This document shows, piece by piece, positions 11,434 to 24,624 of a DNA stretch of 64,000 nt. Both the position numbers and the translations under genes were made by a program. Positions within the stretch are counted from its first letter, which is position 1; every line of letters starts with the position of its first letter. This DNA comes from Epiperipatus broadwayi (Eukaryota; Onychophora; Udeonychophora; Euonychophora; Peripatidae): the NCBI GenBank assembly GCA_028023455.1, contig JAQFVV010012477.1, forward strand, positions 3,375,865-3,439,864, written 5' to 3'. The notes beneath the pieces were generated by a model, which had not been told where the DNA came from, ran no database searches, and saw nothing but the letters and a program-made list of their open reading frames with translations.

Positions 11434-14416
11434 TGTAATAAACCATCACAAAGCACAAATAATCTCTCTTAAAGTCTAATTTATTTAAGCTATATGTGAA
11501 ACGAAAGAATAATGAGATTATCTGCTCCAGACATCAACAAATCCATCACATTACAAAGTACACTGCACTGAGCAATGAACTAGCATATCATCGCCCTAAA
11601 CAATAATAGTATATGATTAGGCTAACTACTTGATTAGCAATCTAATGAAAATCAAATCCAATTAATAACTAAAGCAGATTCCAATATACCTTATTAACCT
11701 ATTATTATTGTAATAATTTAGATCTACTTCATTATTTAATGATGCTGCATTTTATCTTAACGGATAAGCTTCTAAATACCTATAATTGTATTTTACAAAA
11801 CATTTTTACATATAGACATTATTTAAATATCAAAACAAAATAATATTTGCACCAAATATATATCTAGTTTAATAAACGCTAAATAGAAAGTATAAACATT
11901 CGTGTCAATAAGCGATACACAATTCTTTCTACTCCAATCTTTAATTAATAATTTTCTATTGACATCAACTGGTTTTAATATCATTTTATAAACACTTTGA
12001 AAATCTATGCACTCATTTAAATGTTTAAACAAATTAATATACGTCTAGTTTACTAAGAAGCTATAAAATAATTTATAAATAATTTATTCATATCTTCCAA
12101 TAAAGTGATACTTAATTATTGCTTCGTTTATGTGTTAAAATAGAATACTTCACTGGAATTTATTATTAACACTCTATTAGCTCATTTCTAACTCTACAAT
12201 GCCCAACCACATTACATAAAAGATATATTAAGTTTCTATTGGATGTTTATTCACCTATGAGTATCAATATTATTTATTTGAATCTTTAAACAATTGAATA
12301 TAAAATTGGTTGGCAATGATTAAAACATATGATTATAATTGATATTTATACAAATCAAAACAATATTCAATTAAACCGGTCAATGAAGTTTGTTCTCTTC
12401 ATTTTATAGAAGTTTAAGAAAAATATCTAAGACGAGTTATTCTGAACCAACGATAAAGCACGATCTATTTAGATTTTTATGACGGAATCAGACAAACATG
12501 AAATGATTGACTTTGTAATATTAACTAAGATAAATGATAATATATATAATATTCGAATGCAAATATAAATATAAAATTCATATGGGAATAAAATAAAATA
12601 CTAATAAGAAAAACATACCATATCTTATATTCTAGCTCACTTACCAAGTTGAGTTTGAACCTTGTTATTTAAATAGCTACGTCATCTTGTGCAATCCAAA
12701 TAAAATAAAATAATTAAGCGTAGTCTTGGTATTTAAATTAACTCAATTTATTGGATTATATAAAAGAAAATTGGCAAGATTAATTATAAAATACATTGGA
12801 AATTACTTTATATTTCAGATTGATTGACTAAATAAAAATGATAAAATTACTATGTGTATCTCTAAATGTGTTGCGACAACAATAACGACAAAAAAAAATG
12901 AATGAATGAATGGAGAGACTTTTGGATATTTTACTGAAAAATTTATATATAACAGATACCAAAGATATGAAATAGGATGGGATCGAAGTTTATTTGTTTA
13001 TCAAAATAATAACCGATAAATGAATATGAAATCATATGATATCTTTGAATCTCTCCGATCATTTTCATTTAATAAATTATATTACTCTTAAAGATAATTT
13101 AAATAAAATACACATCCTTTTTAAATACATGTAAAAAAAATTATTATGCGCACATTTTTATATAAAAAAAAAATCATACCATATATATATATATAAGAGT
13201 CTGTCCGTTCACTATTTATTGACTGACTTCAGTTTTTATGATGCAAAGAGAAGTTTATTTCTCAGAAATAATAATTCGAAACAATGCTTCACTAACAGTC
13301 CTTTTTCTTTTCCAGAGAGGAGAGTGCAATTTAATTAGCTTTTTTTTTTTTTTATGATGTGAATTAATCCAGTTGATCCTGTGTTCCTTTGCTCGTGACA
13401 CGATGTTTACGCAAATCCAATGGTAGTTATACGCCAAACTTTAAACCAGAAATATCTTTGTTTTTAAAACTAAAATAGCCGATCTTTATATAAAGCATTT
13501 TTTTTTCTTATAGGATTCCTTTTTTTTTTACATTTTGTTATCGTTCCCTTGGAAATCCTTCGCAACTGCCCTTCAAAAGATTGAACGGGCAGATAATTTA
13601 AGCTTATTTTTTCATGTTTTATGGTTTAACACAAAAAAAAAATATTGAAAAACTTTTATTTGTAAAAACACAGAAAATAGGTCCATCCGTGTCAATTACA
13701 AAAAGACGATAGCTTCTCTTATAGTCTGTTGGCTGCTATTTATGTGTTCTCTTTCTGGCATTCTGGTATCATAACAACCACTGAATATTACTCGAATAAA
13801 CCTCAATGCCAAACGATAAAACAGAGCAAATTTTCCCGCCTGGCATTCAAGTACGATGTAAGTTTGGAGAAAATGGATACATGGAAATTAAATCCATTTT
13901 CGATTAGGTTTTTCCTATTATTTGTAAACCAAAATACAAAATTGACATAACAACCTTTATTTACTTTATAAACACTAATAATTTACATATATATATATAT
14001 ATATTTAATAATAATATTTTTTTAAATTAATTTATAAACAAATATACATAACACAAAAACATTGAACTATATGTAATAATGTTACTATGGTGACTGCATT
14101 AATATACATGAAATATGTAAAAATATCGATCCTATTTAAGTAAACTTATATTGTACTGAATTGTTTTCAAAATTTATTTATTTACCTATATGTTTTTCCT
14201 GAGTTTGATTATAGTGAATTTATTATTTTAAAGCTAGAATCAACAGTAAACAATTCTATTTAAAAGCTTTAGGTTGCCATGGTGATCAATTTAAATCTAT
14301 ATTTCCAAGATCTTCCATTATCTATCTATCAAGCAAAAGAAAAATCAAATAAGATCAACAAACTTCTTTATTTTATTTTTTTTTAAATACCTGGATCATT
14401 AATTTGAATATTCACA
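11434..14416 (-). repeat. 5' LTR of the gypsy element (2983 bp)
   Basis: On the minus strand begins TGTGAATATTC (14416) and ends GGTTTATTACA (11434), giving TGT...ACA termini. The half at 12728-14416 is confirmed against 1-1700; the half at 11434-12727 is inferred from the PBS, its partner lying outside the window. It contains only short open frames. Three kilobases is long for a gypsy LTR, which commonly runs a few hundred bases. Confidence 0.82.
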
Positions 14417-14529
14417 ATATATATATATAAAATATAAAATTTTTTTTGTAAATAAGAAGAAATAAATCAGGGGGTTGGAGGAGTTGGGTTTAATATTTGG
14501 TATATATATATCATCTGACTTACTATTAC

Positions 14530-14564
<35 letters not shown>

Positions 14565-17203
14565 AGGTGCATCTATGTATTTTAATAAAATAGAATTAAT
14601 AATACTAAGAAAATATTACTGAAAAGTTAAAATTTTATAACTTTTAGGCATGCATCTCAAACATATACAAAAAATATATATGCACAACTAAAGGAGTGGG
14701 ATGGAATATAGGGTTTGAACACAGGTTAGTGGATGAAACCATGAAACTCAATCTTGGACTAAGATTGACTGCTTCAATATATATGTATGTGCATGGAATG
14801 GGTTATTTACCTTAAATTGATATTTTAATTGATATTAAACAAATTATTATTATCGTAGAGGAAAGTTGCAGAAATATAGACTGTAAACACATTTTCACAA
14901 CAGGATGGATAATATTTCTTATGATTTTTCCAAATTTGAATGTCGACAATTATTTTTTTTATTGGTACTTTATATGTTGAGGAGGAGAAACTTGGGATAG
15001 AAAAAGAACTTGGAACATGGACTGTTGCTTAGCAACTGTGCAAATCATTATACTCCAACTTATCAGCAGAATTTCGATGAAAGATTTATTAGAAGAAATA
15101 TATAACTTTGAATTTTATTATTAATTTTTATTTATTAATTTTAAAAAAATAGTAACCTTAAAATTAAGACATTTTTTTGTTTATATTAGATAAGTTGAAC
15201 TAATAGAAATTTTAGTTACCATAATCTTAATTTTAAAATAAGTTAATAATTTTAAAACTTTGGAAATATTTTTTTAAAGTATGGTATTTTATAAAGAGCA
15301 TTGTATGAATGGAATTTTATGATTTTTCATTGCTATGTATTGGAGAACAGAAGACATGTAAATGTGATTATAATATTATTTAATCACATAGGTAATTTTA
15401 ATTATTTTTGATATTATATAGTATAATTTTTCAAATTGCTTGGAGGAATGAATGGATATAAGGATGTGTGAATTAATAACACATACAAATTTTATTGAAT
15501 AATATAAGCTATAAAATAAAAGTATGCATATATTTTTGATCATTATGATTTTATTCATTATTATTATTTTATATGTTTTGCAAAGTAAAACAATATTACA
15601 TCTATTTTTAAAATATATGAATATTAGCAGTATATTTTTTTTTATCAAAGTCATTTATATTTGTGGCGGAGCTTAAATGTTTGAAATCATTTTTTTAAAT
15701 GTTCATAATTTTGATGAATCTAAAATTCTAGTTTTATTTATTATTGGGAATAATCATTCAGTTTATTTTACAATGTGGATTGTTTAAATCTATATGGAAT
15801 TTTATATAACAGTGAACAGGGGAATAGGAAATGGAACCCTGGATGTGTATATTTTTAGGGTATGTCAAGAAGATAGGAACATTAGCTTATATTATATCAA
15901 AGTAGATATTTTACAGATACAGTTAACAAAGTACTATATTATTGTATTTATTTTTCTGGACAGTGTTAGTTATTTGTATTTTGATGTTCTGTAAATGCTA
16001 AAAAAGAGCCAAGACATTATTTTCTATGGATATTAGACATATTTTACACTGTTTTTCATGTGAATTAGTGAATTTATTTTTATACTATTGAGTCATTACT
16101 CAAGTTATTCCTTCATATCCTATACATTATATTGCTATCTGGTAATGTGTCATAAAGTTTAGTATTCGGATCATAGAATAATGAATAAACTTAGAATGAT
16201 AAATTGTTTTTAAATTAGATGGCAAGATAGATTTTGAATTAAGATGAAGTACAAGTGATCTTGAATATTTAATGCTGGTTATGAAAATGATAAAGGAATC
16301 ATAGCTATTCCTAATGTTTTAATATTTTGATATGTTTCAATTTTTTTCATAAAATCAATAATATTTTTAAAAAATGCATATCAGAATAAGGAATGTGAAG
16401 TGTAATTATGAATGCTTATTTATTTTATTTTATTTTGTATTTTTGTTTCAACTTGTAAACATATAATAAATCTGAAAGTGGTACTAAGCAAAGTATTTTA
16501 GTACATGAATAAACATTATTCTCTAATTTATATTTTATGAATATAAAACGAACCTAGAATATATTTTGCCTAATTTAAATATTATATAAAATCTTATTTT
16601 ATATTTCATGAAAATTAAGAAATAATACTATTTTATTTATTTAATTGATAATGAATCGAACATAATTTTGAGAAGTAAATTTTGAAATTTGGATTTTTAT
16701 TTATGATAAATAAGCCAGAGTGAAGGCTTTTACATTTGTGTTTTTTCTGTTTTGGTTCTAAGTAATCTAATTATTTTTTATGTATAATTTTGTATATAAT
16801 TTTTTATTTTATTTTAGTATTTTATTTGTTAGCTTTAGTAATATTTAAGTGTAGATTTATTGTATAAATTTTGTTTGTTAACTTAAATAAATTTGTTAAT
16901 GTTGTTTTATAAAAACCTTTGTCCACGTTATTTATTGATCTATTTACTTCCACAAGACCTGATCCACAGAATTTAAAATTGAACATATAACATATTTTGC
17001 ACATTATAAATAAAAATGATTTACTTAAATAATAATTGTTATTCAGAATATGATACTGGAATATCTCATCATTATAATATTATTTTATAGTCATAATCAA
17101 TTATTTAAATTGCTGCCATATACTTGAGTATACTTCTTATTGCCACATTATTCAGATTATACCGTACATTTAACATACCGCATGAGAAATAAAAGATTTG
17201 GAT
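14417..17203. other. AT-rich DNA, no gene seen
   Basis: Contains a (TA)n run at about 14532-14563 and a short GGTTGG-type G-rich patch near 14470. Open frames are short and low in complexity. Nothing else is supported. Confidence 0.5.
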
Positions 17204-17458
<255 letters not shown>

Positions 17459-20029
17459 GTGAGGTGTAGTTGGATATGATGCAAAATCCCTCATCATACT
17501 TAGCTATAAGACTTTTCAATCAATTTGTTGACGTATTTTATAGAACCTGAGATGATATATTTTCCAATAATAGAGATTATAATTTATTAATATTATATTT
17601 CAATTATTTATTATATTTCAAAGTCTTAAGAATGCTATAGATTTATATTATTATTTGAATAAAAGGGGTAATAGTGTTCTTATGCCATAGAGATTACATC
17701 CTTAAAGAGATATTCTAAAACTACTGTACCTTTTGCTAAATATTTCATGATAATTATTAGTATATTATATTATATATTTATTTAATTGAACCACATATTA
17801 TTAATTATTAAATTTTGAGCTAGTCTAATGGTAGAAATTATCGTAAGATATTATTAATACTTATTTCTTGATATATTAAGATCAGAGCTTAGCCGGAGAA
17901 TTAAATTATTTCTAAATATTACTTGATCGCTTAGTGAGAGTACAGTATATATTGTAAATATCGATAAGTCTATCTATATTTTAAAAATTATCATTTGTTA
18001 TTATAAAAAAATCTCTTTGAGTTGATGTTTATATATGAAGTATTATTATTGTTTATGGTTATTAGGTATAGTTATTGTTTGAAGTTATTATTTTATTTAT
18101 ATGTTGATGGTACATCATTATGAATATTTAATTATTATAAATAAATAGAGACATATAAATTGTTGATTATATAAAAAAATTATTTTATTTGCAGTGATTA
18201 TTAAAAAAATGCAATATTATTATTTATGTATATATATATTTTTAAAGCTGTCAAATAAATTTTCAATTTAATATTTTTTTATATATATGCTTGATATTTT
18301 ATTTTATTTTAATGTTAATTGTTTAAAAGAAAACATATGTAACAATGGTTTTCAAAACAGCATTTGCTGGCACATGGAGAACAACAACAGCAACAAAAAA
18401 AGAGGCCATTATTTATTATTAGGATAGTGATTAAACAAACAAAAGGATAAAAATTTGTTGTACTTTGTTTCTTTGAAATTGCCATTCTTAAGAATAGTGG
18501 AATAAGATAAATTTCTGTAATCAATACATAAACATGACTGGCTAATATATATATCGCAGCCAAGGGGCTGCACCATTTTCTTTCATTTATTCCAAGGCAG
18601 TTTAAAAAGAAAAACTAAGCAAATTTCAACACATGAATTTCATCGCGTCTGAAGCCAAAATTTGATATAGCTATCTGGAATCTATAATGGTCAATCTAAT
18701 AATAATCTGGAGGTAACTAAAAGTGATTAATACATTGGATTCCACATGTCAATTTTTATTTTTTTCAAGGAGAGAAATTTAAAAAGGAAAAATAAAGTAT
18801 ATATGTGCATTTGGAAACTAATAATTTTTTTTTTTACATGACATTTCTTCGATTCAATTTGGCTCTAGAATGCATTCTAATATTAAATGGATAAAGGAAT
18901 AAAACAATGGAATAAGTTGACTTTTGAAAGAAAAATAAATAAGTGAACTTTGAAAGGTAGTAAATAATTTTATATGTATAAATGATATATAAATATATTT
19001 TTGAGATCGATATTTTTGTTTACTTTTATTTTTCATTATAAAAATATAACGTTTTTATAAATATTCAATTCAAGCGTCTTGTTTTCTAACAGCAATAAAC
19101 GTTTAACAGGTGTCAAAATTAACACTTAAGTAATTTAAAATCTTAAAGTATGGCTTATAAGTTTGGGTTGCATATGAGTTGTTATGTATATTTTAATAAG
19201 TAAATTTATATTCGCAAATTTTTATTATAAAAATTGTTTTATTATTAATTTATGTATTTCCATTTTTTTTAACTTCATATAATAATTCTTATGCAGACCA
19301 AAACAATAATTTATATATATTTGCTGTATATAATATTTTTTTTTTTTTTTTATTTTGAATATCTGAAAAATATAAATATGGATTTGTATTTATATTAATA
19401 CCTACTTGTTAAGCACAGATATGTCTTTATCTATTTAATATATATACTTATTGTAAGTATATATGTATATTTATTATTTGGGTTTGTATTTAAAACTTAT
19501 TTAAAACATTGATACTACCTAAAATTAAATCATAATATAGAAATAAAGGATGTACTATTTGTTTTATAGATAATGCCTTTGTAATTTATTAGAAAGCGTA
19601 TTAATATTTTATTCTTATTTTTCTTTTAATGCCAGAGTCATTATGAAATTAATTGAATTCACAATTTAATAGAGGATAACTTCATATTTCACTTATTGTT
19701 TAGTCTTTAGGCCACTTACACATATTATTATTCATTGATATGTTTAGATATACATAAATTTACATAATAGATGTGTATATTGGATTTAATAGAATTCCCT
19801 TTGTTTCTGATATATATTTGATTAGTTAGTCATATCAACCTTGAAAATAAATTATAAGGATAGATCTCATTGCTCTATATGATTTTAAATTTATTTCATG
19901 TATAGCTAGTTGGAAGGGCATATAAACAATTTATTTAAATATAACTGGGATAATTTTGTCTTTCTTCATTTAAATCATACAATCTATTATATTAGGCTTT
20001 CTCAACAATTGGATTCATTTAGATTACAT
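17459..20029. other. AT-rich DNA, no gene seen
   Basis: Dominated by A/T homopolymers and TATA runs. No homology or repeat structure recognised on either strand. Confidence 0.5.
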
Positions 20030-20456
20030 ATATTCCATTACATTTATCATCCAATGTTTGAAACATTATTTTCTTCTAACATATTGACGTTCCATTACAT
20101 TTGATTTATGATATGTTTGATTTCTAATATGTTTATATGATATATTGTCCATTACATTTGGCACCACAAACTGTGGGACCTAGTTAACTGGTGATTGGTA
20201 TAATAAAGATATTTTCCATTACATTTGACATGACAACGTGGTCAGCATGATATGTTTATATACATATCATATAGTTTCCATTACATTTGGCTTTCCCAAT
20301 GTTTGGAGCCTTCTTTCTTCAATTTAAATGGAATGCAGCATTTACATTCCATTACATTTGGTGCCTCAAAGTTAGGAGCCTGGTTAACTAATGATTATTG
20401 TTGCAAAAGTTCATATGTTTATTTTCATTTGAGATCATATAAAGATACTTTCCATT

Positions 20457-20462
<6 letters not shown>
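20030..20462 (+). repeat. Regularly spaced TTCCATTACATTTG repeat
   Basis: The 14-mer TTCCATTACATTTG, or a close variant, recurs near 20032, 20089, 20147, 20214, 20277, 20346 and 20448. Spacing is about 57-70 bp, except for the last gap of about 100. Some spacers are partly alike (AATGTTTGAAAC/AATGTTTGGAGC; TTAACTGGTGATT/TTAACTAATGATT), so this is best read as a decayed minisatellite of ~60-bp units. Confidence 0.6.
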
Positions 20463-20487
<25 letters not shown>

Positions 20488-21993
20488 TGAATATTAATAA
20501 ATACAGTAACCTAAACATATATAAAGTACAACTTTAAAAACTTTTATCCAGTTAGGAGAAAACCCCACTTTCTGTATAATCACTTTGTTTATAACTTTGA
20601 AGAAATATAGACATCGAATAAGAATATATATATATTGTCAATCATGGATAAACAATCGACAATATATATATATATATATATATATTGTCGATCATGGATA
20701 AAAATTGTTATAAGCCACTAAATTAGTAAGTTTTAAAGTTGATAGTAATTGGATGAGTAGAAATAAAACAATTTACTTGATTTACAATGAAATTTTTTAT
20801 ATCACACAATGAAAATTAAGAAAATAATTAAAAAAATTTTAATTGAATTTTAAGCAGAAATTTATTTTTACATTAGAAATATTTTTAATTATTGCGGAAT
20901 AAATTTAATGATTATCTACAAAAGTTTTAATTAATCTATTTTCATTTTTAATCTACTTATTGAATGTTTAATAATAAAACTTATAAAGTAAAAAAATAAA
21001 AAATAAAATTATAAATTTATATCGTGTAATTCTAAATAAAGAAAGAATAGTATAGACTTTTTAAGAAATAGGCTAGAACGCTATTGCTTATTTATCTAAA
21101 TGTGTCGTGGACTGAGAATTCGAACGTAAATATAATACATATCATAGTGGTTATCTCTTTCATCTATTTTCCACAAAAAAAAAAATCATGTTGACTAGAC
21201 TTGATTTGTATCCCAGGTTGAAGTATTAAATGCTATATTATGAAATCCAATAGTATTTATGTAGTATAAATGTGAATACATTTTTTTAGCTTTACATTAA
21301 ATGTCCCTTTTTATAAAATTCTCTATTCCTTTAAAAAAGTTAGCTAGATAACCTTAAATGTAAATAATAATATATGGCAATCTACATAAGCTATGATATA
21401 ATCAAAATAATAACCAATAAAATTAGAGGAGTAACTATATGGTTCCAGCTTGAACTAATTGATTATGTCAGAGATTTTCAAGCTGACACCTGTGACTACA
21501 CATGGCACAAGATAACTATAAATGAGGACTAGCACAAAATTATAAACTTATTTAAAACGTGAATTTTTTTGTGATTATATGCACACTGTGACTAAAATAA
21601 ATATATATGCATTCAAATAAAAAAGTCAAATGTCTCTCTAATTTTATGTTAGTCTCTTTTACTTCTATATGAAAATAAATATATAGAAAATATTAATTTC
21701 ATTTTATTATCAACATATGTAGATTTTTTGTCATAAACTTCAAACCTGCACAATGATTTTTAAAAACTATTTAGAAGAACCAATGTTAAATTAGAATTAT
21801 TTTGTGAGAATTATTTTTCTTATCTGCATGGCATGTATTAGTATTCAGCAATGTGTAATCCAAAACTGTGCTTTTTTCCAATGTGACCTAGAGATGCAAA
21901 AATGCTGGATACCTCTTGTTTATAGTCAGGTTACATAATAGTTAAAAAAATTTCTAGATTTGTAAAATGAAATTCACTTTTATATATATATTC
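20463..21993. other. AT-rich DNA with (TA)n runs, no gene seen
   Basis: Holds (TA)n at 20460-20488 and a short duplication around 20637-20700, where TATTGTCAATCATGGATAAA recurs with one base changed. No coding signal. Confidence 0.5.
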
Positions 21994-22314
21994 ATAATAT
22001 TATTTCCAGGAACTTGATGGTTCAGTACAATAACAAGTACTTTCCTCAGAGCTTCTTCTTTCTCAAATCACAAGAATATGTGTGGTAAGATTTAAAATCA
22101 TTATTTTTTTTCTTTTGTTATTTTCTTTTCATATTTAAATTATATTGGTTAAGAAATTTTAAAAAAAATATTTTATCCTCAAATAACTTTTTTCCAAATA
22201 TTCTTACTTTTCTTTAATTCACACTTTTCACATATGATTTTAGGTCTTTTAAAATTCTCTATATTTCCCTTAGCAGCCTCTGGTAATATTGTTCAATTTT
22301 TCCCAGAATATGTG
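21994..22314. mobile_element. Penelope-derived fold-back, left arm
   Basis: The reverse complement of 28340-28672 matches this arm over about 300 bp (roughly 80-85% by eye), from the CAGTACAATAACAAGTAC block to CAGAATATGTG. With 28077-28115 it forms one side of a long inverted repeat interrupted at 22314 by a LINE. The two sides meet around the endonuclease remnant at 28176-28310. Long inverted terminal repeats are one of the arrangements seen in Penelope-like elements. Confidence 0.75.
22021..22052 (-). ncRNA. Degenerate hammerhead-ribozyme-like motif
   Basis: On the minus strand GCT-CTGAGGA-A-AGTAC-loop-GTACT-GAACC. The first core half is intact, stem II is 5 bp and the second core half is GAAC rather than GAAA. 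Stems I and III are weak, so self-cleavage is doubtful. Confidence 0.45.
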
Positions 22315-22559
22315 ATAAATGCAGTCAAAACGACCACAAAGTTATTCCAAACGTTAAAAATTCAAAAAATACAGAATCAGATGCAGAATTCAAAAATGAC
22401 TATTACTAACGTTTAAATTTTCAAAAAACTTTATCAAATAGTGAGATAAGCTGTCCCGGAGGCAGAGAGCTACACGACTCAAAAAAATCGCAAGAGGTCA
22501 CAATTTAAATTGGGGATATAACCACGAATCTATAATAGAAAAAAGTAACAATCGTAGAA

Positions 22560-24019
22560 AAATAAAACCTGCAGAATTAAAATCAATAGAACTGAACTTA
22601 AATTATCATGAAGTTTCAAGCCAAAATTCCAAATATAAAACGAACGATGACAGTATTAACCCAGATTTTAAAAATACAAATTCTACCGTAACTTCCCAAC
22701 ATAATAATCATGGACCAACTAACATCCTGCTAAACAGCAATACTCAAGCTAAAACAACTGAATCCAATTCACAAAGTTACAAACTAAGTTATAACAGTAG
22801 CCAAAAACAAATACAGAGTAAAAAAATTCAATCATATGCTGAAACACTATCCAATAAAACCTTTAATACAGCTGAGATAGAACCTAATAATATACACGAT
22901 GAAAATTCGTTCTCAAGAATAATCGATTTTGATGCTGAAGAAGATACAGCACAAATACAGATAAAAACATAATTCAATGATGAAATCTACCTTAAAATTC
23001 ACACCAAATTTAATAACTCTGTACCAGATATACTTCTAAGATCCTTCTCAAAATACACAAGTGACAAAACACTAATATTAGCCGTTACTGACTATAATGG
23101 AAACCTGTTCAAATTGCCAACTGAGAGATTCTCAACAATTATTGCAGAAAAACAGATAGGATCAGGATTAAACAGAATTCTCACCCAGCCAAACAACAGA
23201 TACATCATAGCCGAATTCAAAACATGGGGAGACAAAAACACATTTAAAAATATTAAAAAAATCATAGATGGAAAATTCATAAATTTATATAGATAACAAT
23301 AGGCCAGCTACACTCCAATGAATGATATGAAACTGCTTATTGGGCTTCAATGAAACAGAACTTCAAACCATGTTAGAAAAATATGGAAAAACTAATAAGT
23401 TTCAATATTGGTACAATCACAATTCACAAAAACAAATTTCACAAACATAGAATCATTTACATTAACACTAAAACAGGGAGTAAACCCATCTGACATCCCT
23501 AAAGTGGTCCATTCACATGGGTCACCTATGGTCTTATCATTCTGTGGTGAAGCGCCTCAATGCTTCTCCTCCCAAGAACATACACACCTGATCAAAGACC
23601 GCCCAGCTAGAATCTGTAAGACATGTGGAGTAAAGAAAGGCAAAATCCACAGATGCTACATGAATCCAAACAAATATGCTCAACTAAATACAACCATAGA
23701 TAAAAACACAACAACAAACCTTATCCAACTAGAAGCTTCATCGGCTGAAACCAAGCAGCCAACCATAATACAGAAATATCGACAAGAAATTAAAACCAAT
23801 ACAAATAGTACAAATACTCATCAGCACATTTTGGACTTGTTCCCTAGCAAAACAGTCCTCTGCAGTCAAATCCGTGAGCCAAACAGCCAATCCAAAATGC
23901 TATGCACCCAAGCATCCAGCAGTTCATCGAACAGGAAATACCTTTCCAAAGAGCAAGCTCCCATCATAAAAAAACATAGAGCCAATAACAAAAGGGATAA
24001 TAACAACACTGAAATATAG
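22560..24019 (+). pseudogene. LINE family B ORF1 (N-terminal and cysteine region)
   Basis: Coding pieces at about 22560-22972, 22980-23295 and 23408-24019 interrupted by stops. The first contains KKIQSYAETLSNKT, matching the position of VKSYATVAKTN in family A ORF1. The middle piece (IYLKIHTKFN... ERFSTIIAEKQ) looks like an RNA-binding fold but is not assigned. The last has CKTCGVKKGKIHRC, a degenerate cysteine/histidine motif where family A has a CCHC knuckle. Expected role: RNA binding in the retrotransposition particle. Confidence 0.65.
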
Positions 24020-24047
24020 TTAACAAGTAATTACAGACAAAAGACAA

Positions 24048-24555
24048 ATGGATGCAGTGGATACAACCAACCTGAGTGAGTCAAATGATGATAGTGACAA
24101 TGAACCAGAGAGCACACTAACTGAGTGTCAAAACTACAGTAGACCAAACCAAAACAATATGGAATGTAAAACAGCAAATTCAAAAAACAAAAAAAGGAAA
24201 TGTCAAAAGAAGAAGCAAGGACAATCCAGTGGAGTGAGATCAGATGATGAAGTATTCAACAATAACAGCACCACTACTACAACCAGTTGTAATGACAGCA
24301 CAGATTGAAAATGGAAGCAAAAGAAGGAAAGGAAGTCCACTAATCCTATTAAACACTATACAAGTAGGAAATGAGGTTACTCAACCACAAATGGACACAC
24401 AAATAGCCATCAAAAAAGCAATGCAATCTAACAACATAGGAAACTATGATGAAATCAACTTAAGTGAAGAATTTAATCTATATGAGACAGATGAGACCCT
24501 ATCTCACTGGTCATCTCACTCCAAAAAAACAACCTTACAAAACAATGACCAATAA
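24048..24555 (+). pseudogene. LINE family B ORF1 C-terminal tail
   Basis: Two overlapping frames (24048-24308 and 24244-24555) that change frame within about 24244-24308. They encode an acidic/Ser-Thr-rich segment and a Lys-rich KNKKRKCQKKKQG stretch, then a tail ending 70 bases before ORF2. Low-complexity C-terminal tails also occur in family A ORF1. No enzymatic motif. Confidence 0.55.
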
Positions 24556-24624
24556 ATGTCTTAAAACCTTTTGGATAAATATACATTATTTCCACACAAG
24601 CCAATTTAAAAACAAAACAGCATT

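Larger units (their letters stand above)
1..14416 (-). mobile_element. Ty3/gypsy-type LTR retrotransposon with ~3-kb LTRs
   Basis: A direct repeat links 1-1700 with 12728-14416 at about 98-99% identity by eye. Signals at its edges define it as an LTR pair in minus orientation: a purine-rich tract at 1705-1713 next to the left LTR, and a tRNA primer-like site at 11414-11430 next to the right LTR. Between them lie gag (10940-9054) and pol (9051-5759), order protease, reverse transcriptase, RNase H, integrase, which is the gypsy order. LTR ends read TGT...ACA on the minus strand. The right LTR is 2983 bp, so the left one should begin about 1.28 kb before the window and the whole element is near 15.7 kb. 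Target duplications cannot be checked because the left end is missing. High LTR identity implies a fairly recent insertion, but pol is already broken. Confidence 0.9.

Noticed and set aside
1-14416. The 1.7-kb direct repeats (1-1700 and 12728-14416) as complete LTRs or a simple tandem duplication
   Set aside because: No primer site adjoins 12727, whereas a PBS and a TGT...ACA end occur at 11430/11434. The repeat looks 1.7 kb only because the left copy is cut by the window edge.
18315-18563. 82-residue minus-strand frame with a Cys-rich end
   Set aside because: Low complexity (GTTGTTGCTG-type run) with no motif; not enough to call a gene.
20030-20462. CRISPR array (also 54018-54441)
   Set aside because: Eukaryotic context, irregular spacing, imperfect repeats, partly similar spacers and no cas genes.
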